64,000 nucleotides of DNA from Candidatus Avelusimicrobium aviculae (GCA_944324655.1 CALUXF010000001.1:62001-126000); one strand, 5' to 3'; positions 17,744-27,345 are shown, numbered from the stretch's first letter. Notes: a model not told the origin generated them from the letters alone. A program made the numbers and translations.

Positions 17744-19400
17744 TTTTTCTGCCTGCCTGTTTTAATAATTCCTGCGCGTGTATATACGCGGCGGATTTTG
17801 GGTCTGCGTTGCCGCCCAGCATGCGGGCGATTTCCGCCGTAAGGCTTTTGCCGTTAAGCGGGGTGATGGTTACTTCGGTGTTGTCTTTTTGGGCGGTTTT
17901 GGCTACGTGAAAGTTTTCATCCGCTTGGGCGGCCACTTGCGCCAAATGGGTAACGCACAAAACCTGCCTTCCGTTGGACACCTCCTTTAATTTTTCGCCC
18001 ACCAGGTGAGCCGTTTCCCCGCCTATGCCGGCGTCTACTTCGTCAAACACCATAACGGGCACGGTGGGGGCCAGCACGGTTTTTAACCCCAGCATCACGC
18101 GGGAAATTTCCCCGCCGGAGGCGATATTTTTTAGCGGTCTAAGCGCTTGGCCTGGGTTGGGGGAAAATAAAAACTCCACTTTGTCTGCACCGGTGGGGCC
18201 CAGGTTTTCCTCATCCATTTCCACGCTGGCGCGGAAACGCACCGCGTTAAAACCCAGCGGGCGGATTTGCTCACACAATAATTGGGAAAGTTGTTCCGCG
18301 GCCTGCATGCGCTTGTCATGCATTTGCTGGGACAAACGCAGCAGCTGGGCGTGTTCTTTTTCCCATTCTTGGCGCAGGTGTTCTTCTTCCTCGTTTTGAT
18401 GTTCCAGCGCGTGCAGGCGCTGTTTTAAATCCTGCGCGGTTTTTAAAACGTCTTCTATCCCGGGGCCGTATTTGCTTTTTAAGCGTTTTATTTTTTCATG
18501 GCGCGAAAGCATATCGTCCAGCGCTTGCGGGTCCAGGTTAATGTCGTCTTTGTAAGCGGCTAAAGAGGAGGCGGCGTCTTCCAAAGCGGCCAGGGCGGAG
18601 TTTAGACTCTCTGCCAGCTCGGCGGCGTTTTCATCCAACTGAGCCATGTCTTCCAAACAGCGCGCCGCTTTGCCGGCGCGTTCCGTGGCGGAAGATTCAT
18701 CTTCGTATAATTCGTTATACGCGGTTTGGGCCAGCTCCAGCAATTTGCCGGAATTTTTCATTTTGGGCAGGCTTTGCTCCAGCTGCAAGTCTTCGTCCGC
18801 CGTGGGGTTTACATCCTCAATTTCTTTTAATTGGTAAGCGCATAAATCCCGCAGGCGTTCTTTTTCCTGCTCGGACAGGGTGGCTGCGTTTAAGCGTTCT
18901 TCTATATTTTTTAAATGCGTGTAAGACGCCAGCACTTTTTGCAGCAGGGCTTCCTGCTTGGCAAATTTATCCAGCAGTGTTAAATGTACGGACGGGTGCA
19001 GCAGGCTTTGGTGTTCATGCTGGCCGTGAAAGTCCACCAAATAACGCCCGATTTGGGCCAAGGCGGATACGGTAACCGGTTTGCCGTTTATATAGGCTTT
19101 GCCTTTGCCGTGGCGGTCCAACTCTCTTTTTAGGGTGAACGTGTCTTGGGTTAATTGGCGTTCTTGGCGGATGTTTTCCGGCAGCATGTCTGAAGAAAAT
19201 TCCGCGCTGACGGTCATTTTCTGCGCGCCGTCTTTAATGGCGTCCGCGTCCCCCCGCGCGCCCAGCACAAAGCCCAAGGCTTCTATTACAATGGATTTGC
19301 CGGCGCCCGTCTCCCCGGAGAATACATTTAACCCGGGCCCAAAGTGTAAACTTAAATTAGAAATGATGGCAAAATTTTGTATGCTTAATTTTTTTAACAT
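17730..19400 (-). CDS. recN: DNA repair protein RecN
   Basis: SMC-like ATPase acting early in double-strand break repair. 556 residues, normal length. Walker A is GETGAGKS near residue 30. A long coiled-coil middle region (about 150-360) is followed by the ABC signature IASGGEISRVMLGLK and Walker B VMVFDEVDAGIGG. The N-terminal LKKLSIQNFAIISNLSLHFGPG is typical of RecN. Its start overlaps the nadK stop by seven bases; the nadK-recN order is widespread. Confidence 0.96.
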   Translation of the reverse strand: MLKKLSIQNFAIISNLSLHFGPGLNVFSGETGAGKSIVIEALGFVLGARGDADAIKDGAQKMTVSAEFSSDMLPENIRQERQLTQDTFTLKRELDRHGKGKAYINGKPVTVSALAQIGRYLVDFHGQHEHQSLLHPSVHLTLLDKFAKQEALLQKVLASYTHLKNIEERLNAATLSEQEKERLRDLCAYQLKEIEDVNPTADEDLQLEQSLPKMKNSGKLLELAQTAYNELYEDESSATERAGKAARCLEDMAQLDENAAELAESLNSALAALEDAASSLAAYKDDINLDPQALDDMLSRHEKIKRLKSKYGPGIEDVLKTAQDLKQRLHALEHQNEEEEHLRQEWEKEHAQLLRLSQQMHDKRMQAAEQLSQLLCEQIRPLGFNAVRFRASVEMDEENLGPTGADKVEFLFSPNPGQALRPLKNIASGGEISRVMLGLKTVLAPTVPVMVFDEVDAGIGGETAHLVGEKLKEVSNGRQVLCVTHLAQVAAQADENFHVAKTAQKDNTEVTITPLNGKSLTAEIARMLGGNADPKSAAYIHAQELLKQAGRKNETK

Positions 19401-20236
19401 GAACGGTTACCCCATTTCAGCTTTTGGCCTAGAATACTAAAAAAATCTCTTCCCGGTAAAGTAATCAGCCGGGCGCGTACGGTGCTGCGGGATATGACAA
19501 CCCGGCTGCCCGCCTCCAGCGGAAAGTTGATTTGCCCGTCTAAGCTGGCGGTGGCTTGGTCTTCCGGATATTTAAAAGCGGGGGTAAAGATAATAGCCCC
19601 GTCCGCCGGCAAAATAAGCGGGCGTTGGCCCAGGGAGTGGGGGCAAATGGGGGTGAGTAAAAAAACGTCCACTTCCGGCGCGATAATGGGCCCGCCGGCG
19701 GCCAAAGAATACGCGGTGGAGCCGGTGGGGGTGGATACGATAATCCCGTCCCCAAAATATTTTTGCAGTTCCCGGCCGTTAAAGTCCGTCTCTAAAGAAA
19801 AAGCGCGCGCTTGGGCGGAGCGGATGACGCAGTCATTAAACGCCAGGCCTTCCCCAATTAAAGCGCCGCTTGCCGTTTTAACGGCGGTGTGCAGCATAAA
19901 ACGCGGGTTGATGATGCCTTTGCCGTCCAGCACGGCTTCCAACGCTTGGCGGCAGTTTTGCACTTCACAGCCGGATAAAAACCCCAATGTCCCGCAGTTG
20001 ACGCTAAATACGGGCAGGCCCAGCGGGGCCGCCGCGCGCGCCGCCTGCAGGGTGGAGCCGTCTCCCCCCAGACACACAACCAAATCCGCCCCTTGTTGGG
20101 CGGGCAGGAGGGAAAGGTCCGTCAAAATGTCGGCGCGAAGGTTTTTTTGGCGCGCCAGGGCAAGCAGCTCCTCTGCCAGCGGGCGGTTATGGGTTTTAAA
20201 GGCATTGTAAAAAATGACGGCGCGTTTAAATTTCAT
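19394..20236 (-). CDS. nadK: NAD kinase
   Basis: Phosphorylates NAD to NADP. 280 residues. The catalytic and nucleotide motifs are all present: GGDGSTLQAAR, VNCGTLGFLS, NDCVI and PTGSTAYSLAAGGPI. An AAGGAAC site precedes the ATG. It leads a four-gene minus-strand unit with recN and two small membrane proteins. Confidence 0.96.
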   Translation of the reverse strand: MKFKRAVIFYNAFKTHNRPLAEELLALARQKNLRADILTDLSLLPAQQGADLVVCLGGDGSTLQAARAAAPLGLPVFSVNCGTLGFLSGCEVQNCRQALEAVLDGKGIINPRFMLHTAVKTASGALIGEGLAFNDCVIRSAQARAFSLETDFNGRELQKYFGDGIIVSTPTGSTAYSLAAGGPIIAPEVDVFLLTPICPHSLGQRPLILPADGAIIFTPAFKYPEDQATASLDGQINFPLEAGSRVVISRSTVRARLITLPGRDFFSILGQKLKWGNRSC

Positions 20237-20309
20237 TGTTCCTTTATTTTAGCAAATATTACACTGCCCGCCGGTCCCGTTTAACCCGGGCGCGCGGCAG
20301 CCAAAATGA

Positions 20310-20337
20310 TATAATATAAATAAGTAATAAAGTGAGG
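20310..20337 (+). promoter_or_regulatory. Promoter and ribosome site of nifU
   Basis: TATAAT at 20310-20315 in the divergent gap with nadK, with GTGAGG at 20332-20337 before the ATG at 20344. No clear -35 hexamer. Confidence 0.5.
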
Positions 20338-20343
20338 TTTTGT

Positions 20344-21195
20344 ATGTGGGATTATACCGATAAAGTAATGGACCATTTTAAAAATCCGCGCAATGTGGGG
20401 GTTATCCCAAATGCGGACGGTACCGGCCAGGTGGGCAGCTTGGTATGCGGTGACGCATTGAAGCTTACCATTAAAGTAAATAAAGAAACCGATGTGATAG
20501 AAGACGCCAAGTTTGAAACGTTCGGCTGCGCCAGCGCCATAGCCTCGTCCTCCATGTTAACGGAAATGATTAAAGGCAAAACCATAGCAGAAGCCTCTAA
20601 AATCACCAATCAGGATATTGCCGACGCGCTGGGCACGCTGCCCGCGGAAAAAATGCACTGTTCCGTCATGGGTATGGAAGCGCTGGAAGCCGCCGTTAAA
20701 AGCTACCGCCAAGGCGGCAAACCCGTTACGTTTGAACAGGAAGAAGAAAAAATCATCTGCCATTGTTTTAACGTGTCGGAAGAAACGATTATTAAAGCCA
20801 TACGCGCCAACCACTTAACCACGGTGGAGGACGTAACCCACTTTACCAAAGCCGGCGGCGGCTGCGGGCGCTGCAAAGGGGAAATACAAAAGATTTTGGA
20901 TAAAGTAAACGCCTGCCAAGTTTCCGCGCCGAAAGCGGAAGAGAAAGATTTTTCCAAAATGACCCTGGTGGAAAAAATCCGCCGCATAGAAAAAGTGCTG
21001 GAAGAAGACGTGCGCCCTAAATTAAATATGGACGGCGGCTCCGTGGAGTTGGTGGATTTGGAAGGCGCCCAAGTAAAAGTGCGCCTGCTGGGCATGTGCA
21101 GCGGCTGTATGGGCGCCGCCGGCACCATTAAAAATTTGGTGGAAAAAGCTTTAAAAGAGAAAGTGGATCCTTCCTTAACGGTGGAGCATATTTAA
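20344..21195 (+). CDS. nifU: Three-domain Fe-S scaffold NifU
   Basis: Assembles Fe-S clusters with sulfur supplied by NifS. 283 residues with the full NifU architecture. The IscU-like domain (1-125) has Cys ligands at about 35, 62 and 106 (VCGDA, GCASA, HCSVMG). A central [2Fe-2S] BFD-like domain has ICHCF and GGGCGRCKG. The C-terminal Nfu domain has CSGCMGA. The start at 20344 begins MWDYTDKVMDHFKNP, the canonical N-terminus. It lies six bases before nifS. It probably serves general cluster assembly for the hydrogenase and dehydratase here rather than nitrogen fixation. Confidence 0.95.
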   Translation: MWDYTDKVMDHFKNPRNVGVIPNADGTGQVGSLVCGDALKLTIKVNKETDVIEDAKFETFGCASAIASSSMLTEMIKGKTIAEASKITNQDIADALGTLPAEKMHCSVMGMEALEAAVKSYRQGGKPVTFEQEEEKIICHCFNVSEETIIKAIRANHLTTVEDVTHFTKAGGGCGRCKGEIQKILDKVNACQVSAPKAEEKDFSKMTLVEKIRRIEKVLEEDVRPKLNMDGGSVELVDLEGAQVKVRLLGMCSGCMGAAGTIKNLVEKALKEKVDPSLTVEHI

Positions 21196-21200
21196 ATTGT

Positions 21201-22370
21201 ATGAAAACGGTTTATTTGGATAACAACGCCACCACCCAATGCCTGCCGGAAGTGATAGAGGCCATGCTGCCCTATTTTGGAGAAAAATACGGCAACGCCT
21301 CCAGCATGCACACCTTTGGCGGTTCCAACCGCAAAGCCATAGACATCGCCCGCCAGCAAGTGGCGGATTTAATCGGCGCGCAATACGCCGATGAAATCAT
21401 TTTTACTTCCTGCGCTTCGGAAAGCGACAACACGGCCATTTTGTCCGCCGTACGCACCCAACCCAAAAAGAAACATATTATCACTTCCGCCGTGGAACAC
21501 CCGGCGGTGATGGAACCCTTTAAATATTTAGAGGCTCAAGGTTACCGGGTGGATTTTATCGGCGTGGATGAAAAAGGCAATTTTGACATGGCCCGCTTTA
21601 AAGAAGTGTTGGACGAAGATACCGCCTTGGTGTCTGTCATGTGGGCCAACAGCGAAACGGGCACCTTGTTCCCGATAGAAGAAATCGCCCGCCTTGCCAA
21701 ACAAAAAGGCGCACTGTTTCATACAGACGCCGTGCAAGCGGTGGGAAAAGTACCCGTTAACGTAAGCGGCATAGATATAGACATGCTTTCTTTGTCCGCC
21801 CATAAAATTCACGGCCCCAAAGGGGTGGGCGTGTTGTATGTGCGGCGCGGCGGGCGCTTTATGCCCTTTTTAATGGGCGGCCACCAAGAAAAACACCGCC
21901 GCGCCGGTACGGAAAACGTACCCGGTATTGTGGGGTTGGGCGTGGCGGCCGTATTGGCCAAAACCCGCCTGCAGGACGGCACCATGCGGCGCGTAGCCGC
22001 CTTGCGTGACCGGCTGGAACAAGGGCTGACGTCCGCTATCGCCGATACTAAAATTAACGGCAACCCCGCGGCCCGCGTACCCAATACCACCAATATCAGT
22101 TTTGGGTATATTGAAGGGGAATCTATTTTGATGTTTTTAAATGATTACGGCATTTGCGCGTCTTCCGGGTCGGCTTGTACGTCCGGCTCGCTGGAGCCTT
22201 CGCACGTACTGCGGGCGATGGGTGTGCCGTTTCAGTTTGCGCACGGGTCTATCCGGTTTTCTCTCTCTGACCAAACCACCCAAGAGGATATAGACTTGGT
22301 GCTTAAAGTAATGCCCGGCATTGTGGAAAAACTGCGTAAGATTTCCCCGTTCAGCCGGATAGCCGCATAA
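21201..22370 (+). CDS. nifS: Cysteine desulfurase NifS
   Basis: PLP enzyme taking sulfur from cysteine for Fe-S assembly. 389 residues. Starts TVYLDNNATT, with PLP-binding Lys in SAHKIHGPKG and catalytic Cys in the loop SSGSACTSGS, as in NifS/IscS class I enzymes. It directly follows nifU, so the two are co-transcribed. A terminator follows. Confidence 0.96.
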   Translation: MKTVYLDNNATTQCLPEVIEAMLPYFGEKYGNASSMHTFGGSNRKAIDIARQQVADLIGAQYADEIIFTSCASESDNTAILSAVRTQPKKKHIITSAVEHPAVMEPFKYLEAQGYRVDFIGVDEKGNFDMARFKEVLDEDTALVSVMWANSETGTLFPIEEIARLAKQKGALFHTDAVQAVGKVPVNVSGIDIDMLSLSAHKIHGPKGVGVLYVRRGGRFMPFLMGGHQEKHRRAGTENVPGIVGLGVAAVLAKTRLQDGTMRRVAALRDRLEQGLTSAIADTKINGNPAARVPNTTNISFGYIEGESILMFLNDYGICASSGSACTSGSLEPSHVLRAMGVPFQFAHGSIRFSLSDQTTQEDIDLVLKVMPGIVEKLRKISPFSRIAA

Positions 22371-22375
22371 TTTAC

Positions 22376-22403
22376 GGGCCGCGGGGGAACCCGCGGTCCT
22401 TTT
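22376..22403 (+). terminator. Rho-independent terminator after nifS
   Basis: GGGCCGCGGG and CCCGCGGTCC form a 10-bp stem with one G-T pair, followed by TTTT. Confidence 0.8.
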
Positions 22404-22426
22404 GTTTAAGACCCAAGGGAGGTTGT

Positions 22427-23890
22427 ATGAAAAAAGTTGCCGTTTTGTTTGTGGCTGTGTTTTTCCCGGTGTTTTTATTTGCTAAAACCACGGTTATTTA
22501 TCACACCAGCGATACCCACGGTTTTTATTACCCCAAAGACGGACGGGGCGGCTTTGCCGCGTTAGCCGGGCTTTTACAGCAGGAAAAACGCCCCTATTTA
22601 TTGTTGGACTCGGGCGATTTTGCCAACGGCACCGTGGAAGCCAAAAATTCCCAAGGCGTAAAAAGCGTACTGTTAATGAATGCGGTGGGGTATGACGCTT
22701 CTACCTTGGGCAACCATGAATTTGATTTTAAGGACCCCGCAGTGGAGCCTATGCTGCGCGCGGCGGCGTTTCCTATTTTGTCCGCCAATTTTGTAGAACG
22801 CAAAAGCGGTACCCAGCCGGATTATTTACAGGCGTACCGTATTTTTGACGTGGACGGCGTAAAATATGCCGTCATTGGCCTAGGGCACGAATACCCCACC
22901 AACGATACGGAACAATACAAAATTTTAAAAACCTCCAAAGTGTTAAAAGAAGTGTTAGAAGAAGTAAAAAAACAAAACCCGGACGTGGTGGTTTTGTTGG
23001 ACCACAACTCTATTGCCGATGACAAGCACGGCAAGGATTCGGGATTACTCAAATTAGCTTTAAAACACAAAGAAGATATTGATATTGTGCTGGGCGGGCA
23101 TGCGCATAAAATCATTCAAAATGAATACCACGGAGGTATTTTGTTTGTGGAAAGCGGTTGCTATTTGCAAAACGTAAGCCGCATTACGGTGGAAACGGAC
23201 GATAAAACCGGCAAATTGGTGTCCGCCAAGTCAGAGTTAATTCCGTTAGATACGCAAAAAACCGGCCTGTACGCCCCGGTGGCCGCCCTGGCGGAAGCGT
23301 TAAAAGAACCGGGCATGGATAAAGTCTTGGGAACGGCGCAAGCTAAGTTATCGCGCTCGCCGGTTAAAGGAAACGAGGGAGACTCTCCCCTTAACAACTG
23401 GGTGGCGGATATTTGCCGCGATTACAGCGGCGCCGAAATATTTATACACAATAACGGCGGCACCCGCGTTGATTTGGAAAAAGGCACCGTTACCAAGCGG
23501 GATCTGGTCAACATGCACCCGTTTGGCAATACCATTACCAATGTAAAGGTAAGCGGCAAATTTTTGGAAAAATTTGTAAAGTTTGGCTTGGCACCGCGCA
23601 ATTTGTTTTCTTATTCCGGTTTAAAAATTGAATACAAACTGCGCAAAGGAAAAGTACAGGATTTAAAAATTTGGGTAAACGGCAAACCGCTGGATAAAAA
23701 CGCTACCTATATTGTGGGAACCAATTCCTACATCGCGGGCGGCGGCAGCGAAGGCTGGATGTTTAAAGAAATTGAAGATAAAGATAAAAAACAAGTAGGG
23801 GACGACAGCATCCAGGAAATTATGGAAGAAGCCATAGAGGAGCAAAGCCCCTTAAAACCCGTTCCTACCGGGCGTATTATCATTAAATAA
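22427..23890 (+). CDS. Exported bifunctional metallophosphatase/5'-nucleotidase
   Basis: Periplasmic UshA-like enzyme that dephosphorylates nucleotides or related substrates. 487 residues with a signal peptide ending LFAK. The N-terminal metallophosphatase domain has DTHGF, GNHEFDF, LDHNSIADD and GGHAHK, so all metal ligands are present. The C-terminal 5'-nucleotidase domain has NNGGTR and a substrate-stacking region with FSYSGLKIEY. AGGGAGG ribosome site. The neighbouring gene 4 bases downstream is a divergent, apparently inactive paralogue. Confidence 0.9.
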   Translation: MKKVAVLFVAVFFPVFLFAKTTVIYHTSDTHGFYYPKDGRGGFAALAGLLQQEKRPYLLLDSGDFANGTVEAKNSQGVKSVLLMNAVGYDASTLGNHEFDFKDPAVEPMLRAAAFPILSANFVERKSGTQPDYLQAYRIFDVDGVKYAVIGLGHEYPTNDTEQYKILKTSKVLKEVLEEVKKQNPDVVVLLDHNSIADDKHGKDSGLLKLALKHKEDIDIVLGGHAHKIIQNEYHGGILFVESGCYLQNVSRITVETDDKTGKLVSAKSELIPLDTQKTGLYAPVAALAEALKEPGMDKVLGTAQAKLSRSPVKGNEGDSPLNNWVADICRDYSGAEIFIHNNGGTRVDLEKGTVTKRDLVNMHPFGNTITNVKVSGKFLEKFVKFGLAPRNLFSYSGLKIEYKLRKGKVQDLKIWVNGKPLDKNATYIVGTNSYIAGGGSEGWMFKEIEDKDKKQVGDDSIQEIMEEAIEEQSPLKPVPTGRIIIK

Positions 23891-23893
23891 GGT

Positions 23894-25387
23894 ATGAATA
23901 AAAAAGTTTTTTTATGCGGTTTATTTGCGAGTTGTGTGCTGTTGGGCGGGTGCTTTAAAAAAGACGCCAAAACGGTGGATATTTTTTATACATCGGACAT
24001 ACAAGGCTTCTTTTGGACCCGCCCCGAACCCCGATTCGGCAACCGGGACGTGGGCGGCTACGCCGTATTAAAAAACTTTTTGGAAAAACAAAAACAGCCT
24101 TATTTATTGTTGGACGGCGGAAACTGGTTCAGCCAAACGCCGGAGGGACTTCTTTCCAAGGGGGAATTTTTGCCCCGGCTGGCGGGGTCTATCCCGTATA
24201 CGGCGGCCGCGGTGGCGGATAAAGATTTGGTTTTCGGCTGGCCTTCTTTGCGCCAAATTATCCAAAAAATGCCGTATCCGTATATCATTTCTAATTTGAC
24301 CATAGACGGCAAAAACCCTTGGCCCACCCACGATTATTTAATACGGGAAGTTAACGGCGTAAAAGTAGGTTTATTTGCTTTGTTGGACCCTAAACCGGTA
24401 AACACCACCCACCGCTTGACCGGCATGAAAGCCACGGACCCGGTAGCTGCCGCCAAAGAAATGAGCGAGCGGTTAAAAGAAAAAGGAGTGCATGTGGTGG
24501 TGTTGTTGAGTTCGGTGGGTTCCCCGGAAAAAGAAGGGGTGAGTGACGCCACTTTGGCGGAAGAAGCCCCCGCCATAGATTTAATTTTAAGTTCTAACAT
24601 GGACCGGGAAAACGCCGAAACGGACAAAATCAACAAAACCTTTATTGTTTATCCGGGCGCCAAGTTTGACAGTTTGGGCCGCATCCGTTTAACGTTTGAT
24701 AAAAACAACCAGCTAAGCAATATGGATTTTGAAGACATTTTACTGGCTAAAGACACTTTTGGGGAGGACACCCAAATCGCTTCCGCCACGGATACGCTAC
24801 GCAAAGAAACCCAGCATAAAATGAACGCGCGGGTAACTTCCGCCCAAGAAGAAATAAAAGGCAATTTGCATGGGGAATCCAGCCTGGGCAATATTTTAAC
24901 GGATTGTTTGCATAAATGGTCCCGCCTAGACGGAGCCGTTTTAAATGCAGACTCTATACGCGCTTCCCTGCCGGCCGGGCGCATCAGCGAATATGACGTT
25001 TACCGCATGTACCCTTACAGCGACGCCGTTACCTTTGTTACCATCAAAGGACGGGATTTGAAAAAAGCGCTGGAAGCTTCTTTGGCGGCCAAAGACAATT
25101 TTCCTCAAATATCTGGCATGAAAGTTTGGTATAACGCTTCGGATAAAGAGGCCCCCGCAATCACCCGCATTGTTTTTAACGGCGGGCGCGTATTGCGCCC
25201 CCAGGAAACTTACCGCATAGCAGTGACGGACCACATCATGGCCGGCGGTTTTGGACATGATGAATTTATTAACGCGTTGGAATTTAAAAATACATTTGTG
25301 GAAGCCCGCCAGATTATGCGTTCCTGCCTGATTAAATACAGAGAGCTGGACGTACCCCCTCTGGGCCGCTGGCAAAAGGAAGATTAA
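23894..25387 (+). CDS. Lipoprotein paralogue of 5'-nucleotidase, metal site degenerate
   Basis: 497 residues. Signal peptide with lipobox LLGGC (Cys near 20), so it is probably membrane-attached. The fold follows the UshA pattern of the upstream gene: FYTSDIQGFFW corresponds to YHTSDTHGFYY, and LLLDGGNWF to LLLDSGDFA. The metal-binding residues are missing: the DxH becomes DxQ, the GNHE motif is absent, and the GGHAH motif reads SSNMDREN. The C-terminal nucleotidase domain is better kept (LNADSIRASL, DHIMAGGFGHD). It is likely a catalytically dead binding protein or partner. dusB overlaps its stop. Confidence 0.85.
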   Translation: MNKKVFLCGLFASCVLLGGCFKKDAKTVDIFYTSDIQGFFWTRPEPRFGNRDVGGYAVLKNFLEKQKQPYLLLDGGNWFSQTPEGLLSKGEFLPRLAGSIPYTAAAVADKDLVFGWPSLRQIIQKMPYPYIISNLTIDGKNPWPTHDYLIREVNGVKVGLFALLDPKPVNTTHRLTGMKATDPVAAAKEMSERLKEKGVHVVVLLSSVGSPEKEGVSDATLAEEAPAIDLILSSNMDRENAETDKINKTFIVYPGAKFDSLGRIRLTFDKNNQLSNMDFEDILLAKDTFGEDTQIASATDTLRKETQHKMNARVTSAQEEIKGNLHGESSLGNILTDCLHKWSRLDGAVLNADSIRASLPAGRISEYDVYRMYPYSDAVTFVTIKGRDLKKALEASLAAKDNFPQISGMKVWYNASDKEAPAITRIVFNGGRVLRPQETYRIAVTDHIMAGGFGHDEFINALEFKNTFVEARQIMRSCLIKYRELDVPPLGRWQKED

Positions 25388-26373
25388 TGAATTTTATCCG
25401 CCCGCTTAAAATAGCCGGAGTTACCTGCGCCAATAATTTGGTATTGGCGCCCATGGCCGGGATAACGGATTCCCCTTTTCGCATTTTATGTTTGCGGGGC
25501 GGGGCGGGGCTTGTTTGCGCGGAAATGGTTTCCGCACACGCCCTGCATTACGGCAACGCGCGCAGCGGGAGAATGCTTCAGGTATCTGCTAAAGAGCACC
25601 CCGTTTCCATGCAAATTTTTGGTTCAGACGCGCCCACCATCGCCCAAGCCGCCCGCAACGCCCAGGCGGCCGGGGCGGATATTGTGGATTTAAACGCCGG
25701 CTGTCCCGTTAAAAAAATAAACAAGGCGGGGGCAGGCTGTGTACTGATGAAAGACCCGGACCATTTAGCCCGTCTGCTGGAAGCGGCGGTGAAAGCCGTC
25801 AGCATACCGGTTACGCTTAAAACGCGTATTGCGTTAAACCATAAAGAATTTTTGGGGGCCCGGTTGGCGTATTTGGCGCAGGAAGCGGGCGCGGCGGCTG
25901 TGGTTGTGCACGCGCGCGCCGCGGTGGACGTGCACAGCGGCCCGCCCAATATAGAAGCGCTGGCCCAGGTGTGCGCGGCGGTAAAAATACCTGTTATCGG
26001 AAACGGCGGCGTGCTGAACGCGCGGGACGCAAAGAATTTTTTTCAAGCGGGTTGCGCCGGCGTGATGATTGGGCGCGGGGCCGTGGGCAACCCGCTTATT
26101 TTCCGGGATATAGCCAATGAACTGCAAGGCCTGCCCGTTACCAGCCATACCCCTGCCCAGCGTTTGCAAACCTATTTGGCGCTAATAGAAGAAAACGTGG
26201 CCCATTATGGGGAGCGCATTGGCATTAACCGCAGCCGCAAAACGGCCGGGTATTGGATAAAGGATTTCCCCAACGCGGCCGAAGTGCGGGGCCGATTTGT
26301 ACGCCTGGATTTGCTGGAGCAGGTGCAAAGCCTGTTTAAAGAAGTGCTGGCCTCTTTACAGCCGGCAGCGTGA
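25387..26373 (+). CDS. dusB: tRNA-dihydrouridine synthase
   Basis: FMN enzyme reducing uridine in the tRNA D-loop. 328 residues. N-terminal LAPMAGITDSPFR, the catalytic Cys in NAGCPVKKI, then VTLKTRIA, IGNGGV and IGRGAVGNPLIF for FMN phosphate binding. This is the DusB-type pattern. The ATG overlaps the stop of the upstream lipoprotein gene by one base. Confidence 0.94.
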   Translation: MNFIRPLKIAGVTCANNLVLAPMAGITDSPFRILCLRGGAGLVCAEMVSAHALHYGNARSGRMLQVSAKEHPVSMQIFGSDAPTIAQAARNAQAAGADIVDLNAGCPVKKINKAGAGCVLMKDPDHLARLLEAAVKAVSIPVTLKTRIALNHKEFLGARLAYLAQEAGAAAVVVHARAAVDVHSGPPNIEALAQVCAAVKIPVIGNGGVLNARDAKNFFQAGCAGVMIGRGAVGNPLIFRDIANELQGLPVTSHTPAQRLQTYLALIEENVAHYGERIGINRSRKTAGYWIKDFPNAAEVRGRFVRLDLLEQVQSLFKEVLASLQPAA

Positions 26374-26403
26374 AAAACCTGCAAAAAACGCTGTTGATTT
26401 TGC

Positions 26404-26455
26404 TATAATATATAGGAAACCACGAGTCATTAAGACAGCGGCCACCACTCCGCTG
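26404..26455 (+). promoter_or_regulatory. rplM promoter and leader hairpin
   Basis: An extended -10 (TGC then TATAAT at 26404-26409) is followed by an 80-base leader. The leader contains a small CAGCGG/CCGCTG hairpin (26436-26455). The leader could hold an autoregulatory r-protein site, but the structure is too small to assign. Confidence 0.45.
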
Positions 26456-26485
26456 CGCATTAATTACAAAAGGTAGAAACAAAAC

Positions 26486-26911
26486 ATGACAAAAACTTTT
26501 TTGCCTTCCGTAAAGGAAGTTGAAACCTCCCGCAAATGGCATCACATTGACGCCAGCGGACAGACCTTAGGCAGACTGGCTACCCAAATCGCCGTGCTGC
26601 TGATGGGCAAACACAAAAGAACTTACACCCCCAGCATGGACTGCGGAGACTTTGTCGTAGTTACCAATGCTGCCAAAATAGCCGTTACCGGTAATAAATT
26701 GGAACAAAAAATTTATTTCACCCATTCCGGTTATGCCAAAGGCGGTAAAGAAACCCCGCTTAAAAGACAGATGGAAAAAGATCCTACCCGCGTGATTGAA
26801 CTGGCGGTAAAAAGAATGTTGGACGTGAACAGACTCCGCGCCCCCAGAATGAAACGCCTGCGCTTGTTCGCCGGTGAGGAACATGATTTTGGCCATCGTT
26901 TTGGCAAATAA
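26486..26911 (+). CDS. rplM: 50S ribosomal protein L13
   Basis: Early-assembly large-subunit protein. 141 residues, normal. WHHIDASGQTLGRLATQIA, LMGKHKRTYTP and GDFVVVTNA are diagnostic. It is paired with rpsI 14 bases downstream, the conserved rplM-rpsI operon. Confidence 0.97.
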   Translation: MTKTFLPSVKEVETSRKWHHIDASGQTLGRLATQIAVLLMGKHKRTYTPSMDCGDFVVVTNAAKIAVTGNKLEQKIYFTHSGYAKGGKETPLKRQMEKDPTRVIELAVKRMLDVNRLRAPRMKRLRLFAGEEHDFGHRFGK

Positions 26912-26925
26912 GAGGGAAACTATTT

Positions 26926-27321
26926 ATGAACAATACCAAAGAACTTAAAACCGGAAGAAGAAAAACCTCCGTCGCCCAGGTTGATCTCTTAAAAGGCAAG
27001 GGCGAAATTACCATCAATGCCAGAACTTTGGAAGACTACTTTGGCGGCTGTGAACGCTATAAAGCGGCGGTAAAAGCCCCGCTCGTGCTTACCAATTTGG
27101 ACAAAGAGTACGACGTGAAAGCCAAAGTAAACGGCGGCGGTGTAGCCGCTCAAGCCGGCGCCGTGCGCCACGCTATTGCCCGCTCCTTGGCTAATATCAG
27201 CGAAGATGTTAAAAAAGCTGTAAAGAAAGCCGGTTTCTTAACGCGCGACCCCAGAATGGTGGAACGCAAAAAACCGGGTCAGCCGGGTGCCCGCAAACGC
27301 TTCCAGTTCTCCAAACGTTAA
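26926..27321 (+). CDS. rpsI: 30S ribosomal protein S9
   Basis: Small-subunit protein whose C-terminal tail reaches the P-site tRNA. 131 residues. GRRKTSVAQV, INARTLEDYF, VNGGGVAAQAGAVRHAIARSL and the RKRFQFSKR tail identify it. The tail before this contains an insert rich in Pro/Gly (KKPGQPGAR), slightly unlike the common KYGLKKAR form. Confidence 0.97.
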   Translation: MNNTKELKTGRRKTSVAQVDLLKGKGEITINARTLEDYFGGCERYKAAVKAPLVLTNLDKEYDVKAKVNGGGVAAQAGAVRHAIARSLANISEDVKKAVKKAGFLTRDPRMVERKKPGQPGARKRFQFSKR

Positions 27322-27345
27322 TCGTTGGGCGGAACCAAGTTTTGC

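Noticed and set aside
20344-22370. nifU-nifS as evidence for nitrogen fixation
   Set aside because: No nitrogenase genes are in view, and this pair serves general Fe-S assembly in many anaerobes.
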